Origin: Firmicutes bacterium UBA1191
Lineage (GTDB): Bacteria; Bacillota; Clostridia; Peptostreptococcales; Anaerovoracaceae
DNA length: 64,000 nt
Reading direction: 5' to 3'
Assembly (NCBI GenBank): GCA_002310095.1
Contig: DBYH01000004.1
Coordinates: forward strand, 436-64,435
A program made the position numbers and the translations under genes. Every line of letters begins with the position of its first letter. The stretch's first letter is position 1. Positions 43,076-52,311 of the stretch are shown here, one piece after another. The notes under the pieces are model-generated. The model saw only the letters and a program-made list of their open reading frames with translations. It was not told the DNA's origin and made no database searches.

Positions 43076-44788
43076 TTAATGTCTTACTACTTTCCACAGA
43101 TCATGTCCCGCAACTGTATCGACATGTTCCAGATAAATCATTTTCGTCTGCGGTCCGTACCACTTGTTGAAGTACTTCGTCAGCCTGTCGACATTCTTGT
43201 CCTCAAATACAAAGGCTTTCTCATTGTCTATCAGGTCACCGAATGTGTTGTTCAGGCCGTACTGGGCCAGCTTGCTCTTCAGATACGGCGATCCTGTTCC
43301 CCAGCTGCCGAAACCCAGAGCGTTCTTCTGGTAATTCGGCCCCGGCATGGTCAGCGGTTCGCTGTAGTACGGCGAGAGTCCTCTCGTTCCGGTACCAAAC
43401 ACGTAGAAGCTGTCCTCATGTTCCTTCAGGTATGAAGTCATCTCATCGGATATCCTGCCTTTGACTGCGTAGTCGTGGAGCTGTGTGTAAGCGTCCTTCA
43501 TCGGCATCTGGCAGACCAGCACAAAGGCAGCGCAGAGGACGCATATCATCACCTTGATGGCTCCCGCCCGGATGTTTGCGACTCCCTTTCTCACTTCTTC
43601 ACCGCCCATGAAGTACAGAATCCACGTCATGGCGCTGATATCCGCTATGTATGTAGCTCTGTAGAGCGGTCTTCCCACATAATAAAGGTAAATGTACAGG
43701 GCCGCTACCAGCGCTCCCGTCGCGATGACATAGACCCAGTACCTCGGCCTGTACAGCAGTATGACCGCCGCGCCCAGAAGTCCCAGTATGAGGAGATGTA
43801 CGCCCCTTCTGTCGAAATCCGAGAGATCCTTCACCGTTCCCGCCTTGAAGCTCTGGACGGCTTCCGACACGGAGATCTGGCTCTGACCGGTTTCGTTGTA
43901 TATCTCGTTGATGGTCTTCAGGTTTTCCAGAGACGCCGCCCCGTCATAGTCCAGATACCAGCTGTTTATGAGGTACAGGTCGTTCTTTGATATCCCCGCC
44001 ATTTCATAATCCATGGAACCATTCTCATAATTCTCATAGACCGGGTAATCCGTCACAAGAGAGCGGTATGTGTCATACTCGTTGAAATCCTTAAGCTCCT
44101 GAGTGCTGTTATTGATACTCATGCTCATGACATAAGTTCCCGCGGCTCCCGCCACAAGAGCCAGGCACACAACGTACAAGGCTATGCGGCGGCCTTTCAG
44201 GTAGCCTTCCGGAATCAGCTCCTTCCTGTGGATGATCACCCAGGCGATGAGGAACAGTCCCGCGAAGCCTATGGCCGCGATGAGGTTCATTGTCCTCATC
44301 CAGGTACCGAGATATATCAGGACGAAGGCCCATACGTACATTCCGACGCTTCTCTTCCTGATCATGGCGTCGATTAGCACGAGGAAACCCGCCGTCAGAG
44401 CGACGGCCGATGTCTTGGTGAACTGAATGATGCAGTAATGGTCGCCGGCGAACACGGTCAGAATAAGTACCGCGATGACCAGCAGCGTCTTATTCTCAAT
44501 GGATTCGAGAATGGTCCTGGTGATTAGAAGGAAGCTCACCCAGGAGATGACCATCTGCGCGACAACAAAGGCATTGACGCCCGGAATTACTGACTGAAGG
44601 GCTATGATGCCTTTGCAGAGGAACCAGTTGACGAAGGTGCTGTAGGCGTATCCGTCGACCATCCTCAGGGATATGACGTAGTCATCATTGGTCTCGTAGA
44701 CCGTGTCCGCGACAATGAGTGCCACGGCCAGGATCACGATGTTTATGATGATCGCTTTTATCCAGTTGTTTCCCATAATTGCTTTCAT
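43076..44788 (-). CDS. polytopic membrane protein, probable GT-C or polymer-transfer enzyme
   Basis: A 570-residue protein with about 11 transmembrane helices and a C-terminal extracytoplasmic segment of about 110 residues. The first loop has ETNDDYVIS, an acidic motif in the place where GT-C glycosyltransferases keep catalytic Asp/Glu. I do not recognise a named family. It is divergent from a GT2 enzyme at 44875, 86 bp away, which supports a sugar-transfer role. Start ATG 44788 lies at the predicted +1; ATG 44776 is the alternative. Confidence 0.65.
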   Translation of the reverse strand: MKAIMGNNWIKAIIINIVILAVALIVADTVYETNDDYVISLRMVDGYAYSTFVNWFLCKGIIALQSVIPGVNAFVVAQMVISWVSFLLITRTILESIENKTLLVIAVLILTVFAGDHYCIIQFTKTSAVALTAGFLVLIDAMIRKRSVGMYVWAFVLIYLGTWMRTMNLIAAIGFAGLFLIAWVIIHRKELIPEGYLKGRRIALYVVCLALVAGAAGTYVMSMSINNSTQELKDFNEYDTYRSLVTDYPVYENYENGSMDYEMAGISKNDLYLINSWYLDYDGAASLENLKTINEIYNETGQSQISVSEAVQSFKAGTVKDLSDFDRRGVHLLILGLLGAAVILLYRPRYWVYVIATGALVAALYIYLYYVGRPLYRATYIADISAMTWILYFMGGEEVRKGVANIRAGAIKVMICVLCAAFVLVCQMPMKDAYTQLHDYAVKGRISDEMTSYLKEHEDSFYVFGTGTRGLSPYYSEPLTMPGPNYQKNALGFGSWGTGSPYLKSKLAQYGLNNTFGDLIDNEKAFVFEDKNVDRLTKYFNKWYGPQTKMIYLEHVDTVAGHDLWKVVRH

Positions 44789-44794
44789 GGGATA

Positions 44795-44823
44795 ATTATA
44801 CCAAACCCCCGCCCCTCTTTCTA
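44795..44823 (-). promoter_or_regulatory. promoter placing ATG 44788 at +1
   Basis: On the minus strand TAGAAA (44818-44823), 17 bp, TATAAT (44795-44800). The ATG is the seventh base after the -10; no ribosome site is present. Confidence 0.6.
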
Positions 44824-44839
44824 TGCGAACTTGTAGGGG

Positions 44840-44868
44840 TTGATAAAAGAAGGCAATCATATTACAAT
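44840..44868 (+). promoter_or_regulatory. promoter placing ATG 44875 at +1
   Basis: TTGATA (44840-44845), 17 bp, TACAAT (44863-44868). The ATG at 44875 is the seventh base after the -10, and the short interval AATTGT holds no ribosome site. It lies back to back with the promoter at 44795-44823. Confidence 0.7.
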
Positions 44869-44874
44869 AATTGT

Positions 44875-45807
44875 ATGTTATATTCTGTAATTATTCCTTG
44901 CTACAAGTCCTCCCAAAGCATCCGTCAGGTGGTTGAGGAGACTTCAGCAGAACTGGACAAACTGAACAGAAAACCATATGAATTCGTTCTTGTGGACGAC
45001 TTTTCGCCGGATGAGGGCGAAACCCTCAGAGAGCTGCATGCTCTGGCTGATGACTACAGCTATGTGACTGTTGTGGAACTGGCCAGAAACGCCGGACAGC
45101 ACAACGCCGTCATGGCCGGGCTGAACATTGCGGAGGGGGACGTCCTTATCGCGATGGACGATGACATGCAGACTCATCCGTCCCAGCTCCACAAGCTTTT
45201 TGATGCCTTCGATACTGGCGCCGACATCGTTTACGGATATTACGAAAAGAAGAAGGAATCCGGATTCCGCAGGTTCGGAAGCTGGATGAACTACATGTCG
45301 TTCCGCATTCTCATCGGCAAGCCTAAGGATATCAAGACATCGAGCTTCTGGATCATCAGAAAGTTCGTAAGGGACTACGTGATACAGTTCAAAAGCCAGT
45401 ACACCCACCTTCAGGGGCTGTTCCTCAGGACCACCAGAAACATCATCTGCGTTCCTGTGGAGCACTTCGAGCGGGCTTACGGCACTTCCGGATACACCCT
45501 CAATAAACTGGTGGGTCTGTGGTCCAACGTGATGGGCTTTTCCATCGTACCGCTGAGACTGGCCAGAAACGCCGGCATATTCTTCTCAGTACTGAGCATA
45601 CTCGGCGCGATCGCCATCATTCTCAAGAAGCTGCTCGCTCCGACCGCGGCCATAGGCTGGTATTCCATGATCGTAAGCATCTGCTTCTTCTCCGGACTGA
45701 TTCTGATGTTCCTCGGACTCATCGGCGAATACCTGGGAAGAATGTATCTGGGTATGACGAACAACCCTCAGTATGTGGTCAGAAGCATATACAAAAGCAG
45801 ACAGTAG
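44875..45807 (+). CDS. GT2 polyprenyl-phosphate glycosyltransferase (ArnC/GtrB type), second copy
   Basis: A 310-residue enzyme with VIIPCYKSS, VDDFSPDEG, ARNAGQHNAVMAGL and MDDDMQTHP for donor and metal, and two C-terminal transmembrane helices (about 235-295). It should load a sugar on undecaprenyl phosphate; the RNxGQHNA segment is as in ArnC. The ATG is at the predicted +1 of its promoter, so translation is likely leaderless. It is followed after 14 bp by an ATP-grasp gene, as in the 11633 pair. Confidence 0.88.
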   Translation: MLYSVIIPCYKSSQSIRQVVEETSAELDKLNRKPYEFVLVDDFSPDEGETLRELHALADDYSYVTVVELARNAGQHNAVMAGLNIAEGDVLIAMDDDMQTHPSQLHKLFDAFDTGADIVYGYYEKKKESGFRRFGSWMNYMSFRILIGKPKDIKTSSFWIIRKFVRDYVIQFKSQYTHLQGLFLRTTRNIICVPVEHFERAYGTSGYTLNKLVGLWSNVMGFSIVPLRLARNAGIFFSVLSILGAIAIILKKLLAPTAAIGWYSMIVSICFFSGLILMFLGLIGEYLGRMYLGMTNNPQYVVRSIYKSRQ

Positions 45808-45821
45808 CGCAGGACAAAGCA

Positions 45822-47024
45822 ATGAAAAAGATTCTTATTCTCGGGGCCGGTATCTACCAGGTCCCTCTCATTAAAACAGCAAAGCGCATGGGACTGTACA
45901 CGATCGTCGCCAGCATTCCGGGCAATTATCCGGGATTCGAGCTGGCCGACAAGGTGTACTATGAGAACACTACCGATTACGGCAAGATCCTGAGCATCGC
46001 CAGGCGCGAGCAGATCGACGGAATTATCACAGCCGGAACGGATGTGGCCGTCATCACCATCGGCAGAGTCTGCGACACTCTGGGACTTCCGGGTCTCAGC
46101 TTCAAATCGGCGGAGATCGCCACGGACAAGCTGCTGATGAAGGACTGCTACGAAAAGTACGGCGTCAGGACGGCGAGATTCAGGAAGATCTCCTTCGACG
46201 ACGCAGATTACGCCGACAAGCTGGCGGATCTCTCCTTCCCTGTCATGTTCAAGTCAGTGGACTCATCGGGAAGCAGAGGCATAATCAAAGTCAACGGCAA
46301 AGACGAGTTCGACGCCGCGCGCAACATGGTTCTCGACAACACACGTTCCAACTACTTCATAGTCGAGGAGTTCATCGAGGGCGAGGAGTTCGGCGCCCAG
46401 GCTTTCGTCAAGGACGGCGAGGTGCAGTTCATTCTCCCTCACGGCGACTACGTATTCAAAGGCGACACAGGTGTTCCGATCGGGCACTTCGCGCCGTACG
46501 CTCTCGATCCGGAAGTGGAGGAGGACGCAAAGGCACAGTTGCGCATGGCGATCAAAGCCATGGGTCTGAACAACTGCGCCATCAACGCCGACTTCATCAT
46601 GAGGGACAACAAGACCTACGTTCTTGAGATAGGCGGACGGAGCGGGGCTACTTGCCTTGTCGAGCTGGTCTCCATATACTACGGATATGACTACTACGAG
46701 AAGATCCTGCAGACAGCTCTGGGCGAAGAGGTGGATTTCAGAGCCGCCGACGGCAGCGATCCCGACAGGTGCGTCGGTGTTCCTAACGCCAGCATGCTTC
46801 TAAGAAGCGAGGCGGACGGCGTGATAGTCTCTCAGGAAAACAGAAATCCGGAGGATCCGGACATCGTGGAAGTGCAGTTCGATTACAAGCCGGGCGACGA
46901 GGTCCACAAGTTCAGGATCGGACCGCACCGCATCGGACATGTCATAACAAAAGGAAAAACCCTGGATGAAGCGGTGGAAACGCTCAACAGGGCTCTTGAT
47001 AACATTGAGATCAACGTAAAATAG
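45822..47024 (+). CDS. ATP-grasp ligase, second copy
   Basis: A 400-residue enzyme with MKKILILGAG at the N-terminus, FPVMFKSVDSSGSRGIIKV as the Lys/Gly loop and NADFIMRDNKTYVLEIGGRSGAT for metal binding, placing it with biotin-carboxylase-like ATP-grasp ligases. ATG 45822 has AGGA upstream; the frame is open further left but overlaps the GT2 gene. The substrate is unknown; the fixed GT2 neighbour suggests modification of a nucleotide- or lipid-linked amino sugar. Confidence 0.85.
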   Translation: MKKILILGAGIYQVPLIKTAKRMGLYTIVASIPGNYPGFELADKVYYENTTDYGKILSIARREQIDGIITAGTDVAVITIGRVCDTLGLPGLSFKSAEIATDKLLMKDCYEKYGVRTARFRKISFDDADYADKLADLSFPVMFKSVDSSGSRGIIKVNGKDEFDAARNMVLDNTRSNYFIVEEFIEGEEFGAQAFVKDGEVQFILPHGDYVFKGDTGVPIGHFAPYALDPEVEEDAKAQLRMAIKAMGLNNCAINADFIMRDNKTYVLEIGGRSGATCLVELVSIYYGYDYYEKILQTALGEEVDFRAADGSDPDRCVGVPNASMLLRSEADGVIVSQENRNPEDPDIVEVQFDYKPGDEVHKFRIGPHRIGHVITKGKTLDEAVETLNRALDNIEINVK

Positions 47025-47040
47025 AAACTGTTCGAAACAG

Positions 47041-48336
47041 CTACTCGGAAAGCATCCTCAGACGGGTGCTTTCTTTTCTTATGCCGTACCACGTGATGAT
47101 AAAGAGCATTATGGCCAGAATGATCATCAGGAAGGCGTACATGCTTGCAGCTCCCATGATTCCGTAGTTCAGCACGAAGAACTTGGACAGAAGCTTAGCT
47201 CCCACAGCCACGATTCCGTAGCATACTATCAAAGTCCTCTGCATCCTGATGATGGTGATGACCGTGCTGAAGTATGTAGCGTACGCCAGGGCTCCGCCGC
47301 CGATCATGACTACGCAGAGTTCGTTTCTGAACTCGCTCAGGTCGACTCCGAATATTATGGACAGGAGCGGAATTCCGATGGTGAACGCCACGGCAAGTCC
47401 CAGAACGGTCAATCCCGCAATGACGAGGGACTGCTTTCTTATCTCATGCTTCAGCCTTTCGATCTGCCCGCTCTTTTCCGCCAGCCACAACTCGGCGTAG
47501 GTGGTCAGTATCGGGTTGAAGATGAAATTCGCTATGAGCATTACCGCAAAGGCAGGCATGAAGATCATGTTGTATATCGCCTGAATATCCTCTGTCAGAT
47601 AGGCGTCAATGGCGTACTTCGGAGCGTTGCTGATGTACATGTTCAGGAAGAGGCTGGCGAAGAGAGGGAATCCCTCGATGGCGAGTCCCTTTATCTTGGC
47701 CTTGTTGAAGGACGGTCTGTATTCGCAGTAGTTTCTTCCCGCGTTGACCGAAGTGAGCAGCAGTCCGATGATGGACGCTGCCATGAAGGCGAAGGTCGAC
47801 AGCAGCAGATTGTGCGTCAGGATCAGCAGGACTACGTAAGCTACAAGCTCGAATGTGTAGCGTACTGACGACGATTTTGTCGCCACGTCCAGCCTGCCCT
47901 TCTGCTGCATGCGTCCATGGTATACGTCAGAGTATGCCTGGCAGCACTTGACGACGCAGATCATGAAGATGACAAGAGCCTTCTCCATTGAGTAGCTGGT
48001 GAAGCACATGCCGTATATGCAGTAGATAAGGCTGACGAAGAGCATCATCGAGCACGTCAGTATTCTCATGCCGTGATACTCCCTGAAGCTGTACTTCTCG
48101 TCGAGGTCGGAGGACTGGAATCTGCGCAGTCCGTAAAGGCCCATGTAGAGCATCAGGGTGGCGATCGCAAAGGCAATGGAAAAGACGCCCGCGTCGAACA
48201 CTCCGTTGGTTCTCGTCATTACGAGGAGAATCACCGGGTTCTGGAGGGCGGAGATGATCGCGTTCAGGGCGTTCCATGTGTATGAACTCCGCTTCACATT
48301 GTTCGTTTTTTCCAGTGCTCTTACAATCAGATCCAT
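47041..48336 (-). CDS. polysaccharide flippase (Wzx/MATE-like fold)
   Basis: A 431-residue protein with about 12 transmembrane helices in the pattern of oligosaccharide flippases of the MOP superfamily, including GFPLFASLFLNMYISNAPKYAID and GALAYATYFSTV. It would move a lipid-linked repeat unit across the membrane. It follows the gene at 48343 by 6 bp. It ends 16 bp from the convergent ATP-grasp gene; only a tiny CTGTT/AACAG hairpin lies between. Confidence 0.75.
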   Translation of the reverse strand: MDLIVRALEKTNNVKRSSYTWNALNAIISALQNPVILLVMTRTNGVFDAGVFSIAFAIATLMLYMGLYGLRRFQSSDLDEKYSFREYHGMRILTCSMMLFVSLIYCIYGMCFTSYSMEKALVIFMICVVKCCQAYSDVYHGRMQQKGRLDVATKSSSVRYTFELVAYVVLLILTHNLLLSTFAFMAASIIGLLLTSVNAGRNYCEYRPSFNKAKIKGLAIEGFPLFASLFLNMYISNAPKYAIDAYLTEDIQAIYNMIFMPAFAVMLIANFIFNPILTTYAELWLAEKSGQIERLKHEIRKQSLVIAGLTVLGLAVAFTIGIPLLSIIFGVDLSEFRNELCVVMIGGGALAYATYFSTVITIIRMQRTLIVCYGIVAVGAKLLSKFFVLNYGIMGAASMYAFLMIILAIMLFIITWYGIRKESTRLRMLSE

Positions 48337-48342
48337 ATCAGT

Positions 48343-49551
48343 TTACATCCGGTACAGGCGTCCCGTCATGATAAGCATCACATACAGCAGCTGCGAAACC
48401 ACATGGGCCGCCAGTAGAATGAATCCTATTACAAGGTAAATCTTCCTGATAGCAGGCTTGCTGCCGAGGAAGGACTTGTCTTTCCAGTTTCCGATAAACA
48501 GCGCGACGGCTACGGCAAAGAACAGATACTCGCCTACCTGGCGGCTCCATCCGAAGTTGCCGTGGTTGATTCTGCTTCCCGCCTCAACCAGGATCAGATA
48601 CTCCGCGGTCCCGGCCACAAAGCATCCCAGGGAGCTAGCCAGCGCGATGTCTCCCAGTTTTCTCAGATTGAACAGCAGGACAAACAGCGGGAACGCTATG
48701 CAGCATATGATCATCACCGCCGGATGATCAATGTCCTTCAGGAAGTATCCGATATTGACCGCGATTCCCCCGTCATCATCCCCGGAGAATTCGAGACGGT
48801 TCAGGATCAGGATGAATATCCCGGCCGGAATGATGGTGCTCCCCATCATTACTATTCGAACGACGCGGTGCATGAAACCGTACTCCCTCCTCCTGATCAG
48901 CTCTATCAGCATGATTATGAGAAGGACCGGGGCGAATACCAGAATGAAATTCGGTTTGGCCCAGCAGGAGAGGAAGAATGCCAGCACGAGTCCCAGCCAG
49001 TTCGCGAATGAGATGTGCTCCATGTAATCATCGAACATCCTGATGAACAGGTGCAGTGAAATGATCGCGAACAGCACCATGGCAATTTCCGTCGGACTGT
49101 GCCAGGCGTACTTCGGCCAGGTACCCGAATAGAAGTGCTCGTGCAGTCCGGGAACGTAGATCGGTCCGGAGAACAGCACGCAGAAGGACGCCAGCTGCCG
49201 TTTCCATCTCTCTACGCCGCAGTTTTCTCTGTCCAGCAGAAAAGAAATGAAAAAGAAACCGGCGATTACTGTCGCGGCGACGAGCAGGGCCATGAAGATC
49301 GAAAGACCGGCGTAATTGCCGCCGTCGATCCCGTTGAGCCGCCCGAAGACCCAGGCAATCATCCTGCTCTCTTCCACGTCTCCGATATGCTGCGCGTAGA
49401 CGATCAGGTCGGATATGTATTTATCGTTGTAACGGATAGCCTGCCTGTGAAAGAATTCTGTATATCCGACCGTCATGATCAGAAGCAGAACAATGTAGAC
49501 CAGGTCTGTTACAACAGTAGATTTTTTCCGGTTATAATCCAAGTTGCCCAT
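48343..49551 (-). CDS. polytopic membrane protein of unknown family
   Basis: A 402-residue protein with about 10 transmembrane helices. The first extracytoplasmic loop (about 35-70) and the loop with YVPGLHEHFYSGTWPKYAWHSPTEIA are polar and could form an active site, as in Wzy-type polymerases or GT-C enzymes, but I cannot assign a family. Its position between RmlA (1-bp overlap, TAATG) and a flippase fits a polymerase role. Confidence 0.6.
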   Translation of the reverse strand: MGNLDYNRKKSTVVTDLVYIVLLLIMTVGYTEFFHRQAIRYNDKYISDLIVYAQHIGDVEESRMIAWVFGRLNGIDGGNYAGLSIFMALLVAATVIAGFFFISFLLDRENCGVERWKRQLASFCVLFSGPIYVPGLHEHFYSGTWPKYAWHSPTEIAMVLFAIISLHLFIRMFDDYMEHISFANWLGLVLAFFLSCWAKPNFILVFAPVLLIIMLIELIRRREYGFMHRVVRIVMMGSTIIPAGIFILILNRLEFSGDDDGGIAVNIGYFLKDIDHPAVMIICCIAFPLFVLLFNLRKLGDIALASSLGCFVAGTAEYLILVEAGSRINHGNFGWSRQVGEYLFFAVAVALFIGNWKDKSFLGSKPAIRKIYLVIGFILLAAHVVSQLLYVMLIMTGRLYRM

Positions 49552-50414
49552 TATTTCAGCAATGACAGCAGATACTTTCCGTACTCCGTCATCTTAAGTT
49601 CATTTCCAAGGGCCTCGAGCTGTTCATCATTGATGAATCCGCGCCTCCAGGCGATCTCTTCCAGGCAGGCGATGTAGAATCCCTGTCTCGCCTGAACTGC
49701 TTCGACGAACTCGGCGGCCTTAAGCATTCCTTCAGGATTTCCCGTATCGAGCCACGCCATTCCCCTCTTCATCCTGGCGACCTTGAGGGTCCCTCTCTTA
49801 AGGTATTCGTTGTTGACCGAGGTGATCTCCAGCTCGCCTCTCGCCGACGGCTTCACGTTCTTGGCGATCTCGATGACGTCATTGTCATAGAAATAAAGCC
49901 CCGGCACGGCGTAATTTGATTTCGGGTTCTTCGGCTTCTCCTCGATGGAGAGAACGTTGTCGTTTTCGTCGAATTCAACTACTCCAAAAGCAGTCGCGTC
50001 CTTTACCGGGTATCCGAATACGGTAGCGCCCTTTTCCTGCTTCATGGCGCCTTCCAGAGTCTTGGTCAGGTCAGGTCCGTAGAAGACATTGTCCCCCAGA
50101 ACCAGGCAGACCTTGTCGTCCCCTATGAATTCTTCGCCCAGAATAAAGGCTTCCGCCAGTCCCCTCGGCTGTTCCTGAATCTTGTACTTCAGGCTCACTC
50201 CCAACTTGCTGCCATCGCCCAGAAGATCCTCGTAATCCCCGATGTCCTCAGGTGTTGAAATGATCAGTATCTCCCTGATTCCCGCCAGCAGCAGTACCGA
50301 CAGCGGATAATAGATGAGCGGTTTATCGTAGATCGGCAAAAGCTGCTTGGAGATTGCCTTTGTCATGGGATACAGACGTGTTCCTTTTCCACCCGCGAGA
50401 ATAATACCTTTCAT
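49551..50414 (-). CDS. rfbA: glucose-1-phosphate thymidylyltransferase
   Basis: A 287-residue enzyme with [18 protein letters not shown], the nucleotidyl-transfer loop with the catalytic Arg and Lys, and VLGDNVFYG. The length and ending match RmlA. It makes dTDP-glucose for RmlB at 29590. AGGAGG precedes ATG. Confidence 0.96.
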   Translation of the reverse strand: MKGIILAGGKGTRLYPMTKAISKQLLPIYDKPLIYYPLSVLLLAGIREILIISTPEDIGDYEDLLGDGSKLGVSLKYKIQEQPRGLAEAFILGEEFIGDDKVCLVLGDNVFYGPDLTKTLEGAMKQEKGATVFGYPVKDATAFGVVEFDENDNVLSIEEKPKNPKSNYAVPGLYFYDNDVIEIAKNVKPSARGELEITSVNNEYLKRGTLKVARMKRGMAWLDTGNPEGMLKAAEFVEAVQARQGFYIACLEEIAWRRGFINDEQLEALGNELKMTEYGKYLLSLLK

Positions 50415-50433
50415 GTTGTTCCTCCTGTTGTTT

Positions 50434-50778
50434 TCATAGTGAGCAGATCAGAACCCCGCATAGTATGACTGAAATGCCGAGTATTCTGCGCTTTGTGAGT
50501 TTTTCCTTTAGAAAAATGTAACTGAGCACCGCCACGAAGAGGTACTGTGTGGATTCCAGGATCGGTCCCAGGGACAGCGGGATTCCCTTGTAGGCGTATA
50601 CTGAGCAGAACGTCGCCATGAAGAACACCGCGTATGCGCAGATGACAGGCGCGTTCAGATATTCCTTTATCAGCGATTCGTGTTCCTTCACCGCCGTCTT
50701 CTTCAGAGCGATCTGAGCGAACGAGGAAACGAGAACGCCGAAAATGAATACTCCGCAGTAGAAATAGAAGTTATCCAT
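50434..50778 (-). CDS. EamA/SMR-type half transporter B (ArnF-like)
   Basis: A 114-residue protein with four transmembrane helices, one EamA repeat ([34 protein letters not shown]). With the next gene it makes a two-subunit 8-9 helix transporter, like ArnE/ArnF that flips undecaprenyl-phosphate-aminoarabinose. AAAGGAGG precedes ATG and its start overlaps the partner gene by 8 bp. Confidence 0.75.
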   Translation of the reverse strand: MDNFYFYCGVFIFGVLVSSFAQIALKKTAVKEHESLIKEYLNAPVICAYAVFFMATFCSVYAYKGIPLSLGPILESTQYLFVAVLSYIFLKEKLTKRRILGISVILCGVLICSL

Positions 50779-51160
50779 TGCGCGCCTCCTTTCTCTCCTC
50801 TTCAGGCGTCTCCTCCGTGGATATTATTATTATCCCCGTGAAGATGACGGCCGCTCCGATGATCATGCGGAGGGAAATGTGCTCGCTGAAAATTATGGCG
50901 CCCCACACCATTCCCCAGAACAGCGTGATCGCCTTATTTGAAAAGGCCACCGTAAGCGGAAGGCCTTTTAATATCCTCTGCCAGGCCAGGGCGTAGATCC
51001 CCAGCACGACGAATACCAGTCCGTAATAGAAGAACCAATGAAAAGAATACCACTCGCTTCCGGCCGCCAGCTTGGCGAAAACGCCGCTGAAAGACAGGAG
51101 CAGCAGGGCCGCGTGCATCAGAATGTAGTATTTGATTTTTCCAGATCCTTCATTAAGCAT
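50771..51160 (-). CDS. EamA/SMR-type half transporter A (ArnE-like)
   Basis: A 129-residue protein with four transmembrane helices and one EamA repeat (SNKAITLFWGMVWGAIIFSEHISLRMIIGAAVIFTGI). It overlaps its partner by 8 bp and the aminotransferase gene upstream by 8 bp. The trio aminotransferase, half transporter A and B matches the logic of the Arn pathway. Its substrate may be an undecaprenyl-phosphate amino sugar. Confidence 0.75.
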   Translation of the reverse strand: MLNEGSGKIKYYILMHAALLLLSFSGVFAKLAAGSEWYSFHWFFYYGLVFVVLGIYALAWQRILKGLPLTVAFSNKAITLFWGMVWGAIIFSEHISLRMIIGAAVIFTGIIIISTEETPEEERKEARNG

Positions 51161-52280
51161 AGAATTCCGTAATCTTCTTGCATACGTGTTCCACTTCGGC
51201 TTCAGTCAGGCCGTAATACATCGGCATTCTGACGAGGCAGTCGCCCGTGCGTGTCGTGTATCTGTCCTCGCCGTGGAATGTACCGTACTTCAGTCCCGCC
51301 TTGGCGGAGTGAAGAGGCACATAGTGGAATACAGCGCATACGTCATTCTCTTTCAGATAGCTGATGAGTTTCGTTCTCTCTTCGAGGCTGTTGGTAACAA
51401 GATAGAACATGTGGGCGTTGTGCTCGCACTCTTCCGGAATAACCGGAAGCTGAACGATTCCCTTGTCCTCAAGAGGCTTCAGGCGCTCGTAGTATCTGTC
51501 CCAGCTGGCCAGTCTGTCTCTGTTGATCTCCTCTGCCATCTCGAGCTGGGCGTAGAGGTAAGCAGCGTTCATGTCGCTCGGCAGATATGAGGAGCCCATG
51601 GTCACCCATGAGTACTTGTCCACCTGTCCACGCAGGAACCTGCTTCTGTCGGTGCCCTTCTCTCTAATTACTTCCGCCTCTTCTGACTTGGCCTTATCCT
51701 TGATGAGGATGGCTCCGCCCTCTCCCATGCTGTAGTTCTTGGTCTCGTGGAAGCTGAAGCAGCCGTAGTCGCCCATGCTGCCGAGAGCCCTGCCTTTGTA
51801 CGTTGCCATGACTCCCTGGGCCGCGTCCTCGACGACTGTAAGGCCGTGGCGCTTCGCGATGTCCAGAATGGTGTCCATCTCGCAACCGACGCCGGCGTAG
51901 TGAACGGGAACGACGACCTTGGTCTTGTCAGTTATGGCGTCCTCGATGAGGTTTTCGTCTATGTTCTTGGTGTCAGGCCTGATGTCCACGAAGACGAGCC
52001 TGGCGCCTCTCAGCACGAAGGCGTTGGCCGTCGACACGAAGGTGAAGGACGGGAGTATTACCTCGTCCCCCGGCTTCACGTCAGCCAGTATCGCTGCCAG
52101 CTCCAGAGCCTGAGTGCATGACGTGGTCAGGAGAGCCCTGTAAGTTCCGGTCTTCTCCTCCAGCCACTTGTCGCACTTCTTTGTGAACGGGCCGTCGCCG
52201 CAGATCTTGCGGTTGGCGATGGCCTGCTGTATGTATTCTATTTCCTTTCCCGCGTATGGCGGCACATTGAAATCAATCAT
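51153..52280 (-). CDS. wecE: DegT-family aminotransferase, dTDP-4-amino-4,6-dideoxygalactose transaminase type
   Basis: A 375-residue PLP enzyme. Lys181 in FHETKNYSMGEGGA is the Schiff-base Lys, and EDAAQG (Asp152) contacts the PLP ring. The HETKN form and overall pattern are those of RffA/WecE, which turns dTDP-4-keto-6-deoxyglucose into dTDP-Fuc4N. RmlA and RmlB in the window supply its substrate. AAGGAC precedes ATG. Confidence 0.88.
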   Translation of the reverse strand: MIDFNVPPYAGKEIEYIQQAIANRKICGDGPFTKKCDKWLEEKTGTYRALLTTSCTQALELAAILADVKPGDEVILPSFTFVSTANAFVLRGARLVFVDIRPDTKNIDENLIEDAITDKTKVVVPVHYAGVGCEMDTILDIAKRHGLTVVEDAAQGVMATYKGRALGSMGDYGCFSFHETKNYSMGEGGAILIKDKAKSEEAEVIREKGTDRSRFLRGQVDKYSWVTMGSSYLPSDMNAAYLYAQLEMAEEINRDRLASWDRYYERLKPLEDKGIVQLPVIPEECEHNAHMFYLVTNSLEERTKLISYLKENDVCAVFHYVPLHSAKAGLKYGTFHGEDRYTTRTGDCLVRMPMYYGLTEAEVEHVCKKITEFYA

Positions 52281-52311
52281 CTTTCAGTCCTTCTGTCCTT
52301 GTTTTTTCTTA

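Noticed and set aside
47027..47043. CTGTT/AACAG hairpin between convergent genes as a terminator
   Set aside because: The stem is 5 bp, not GC-rich, and there is no T-tract on either strand.
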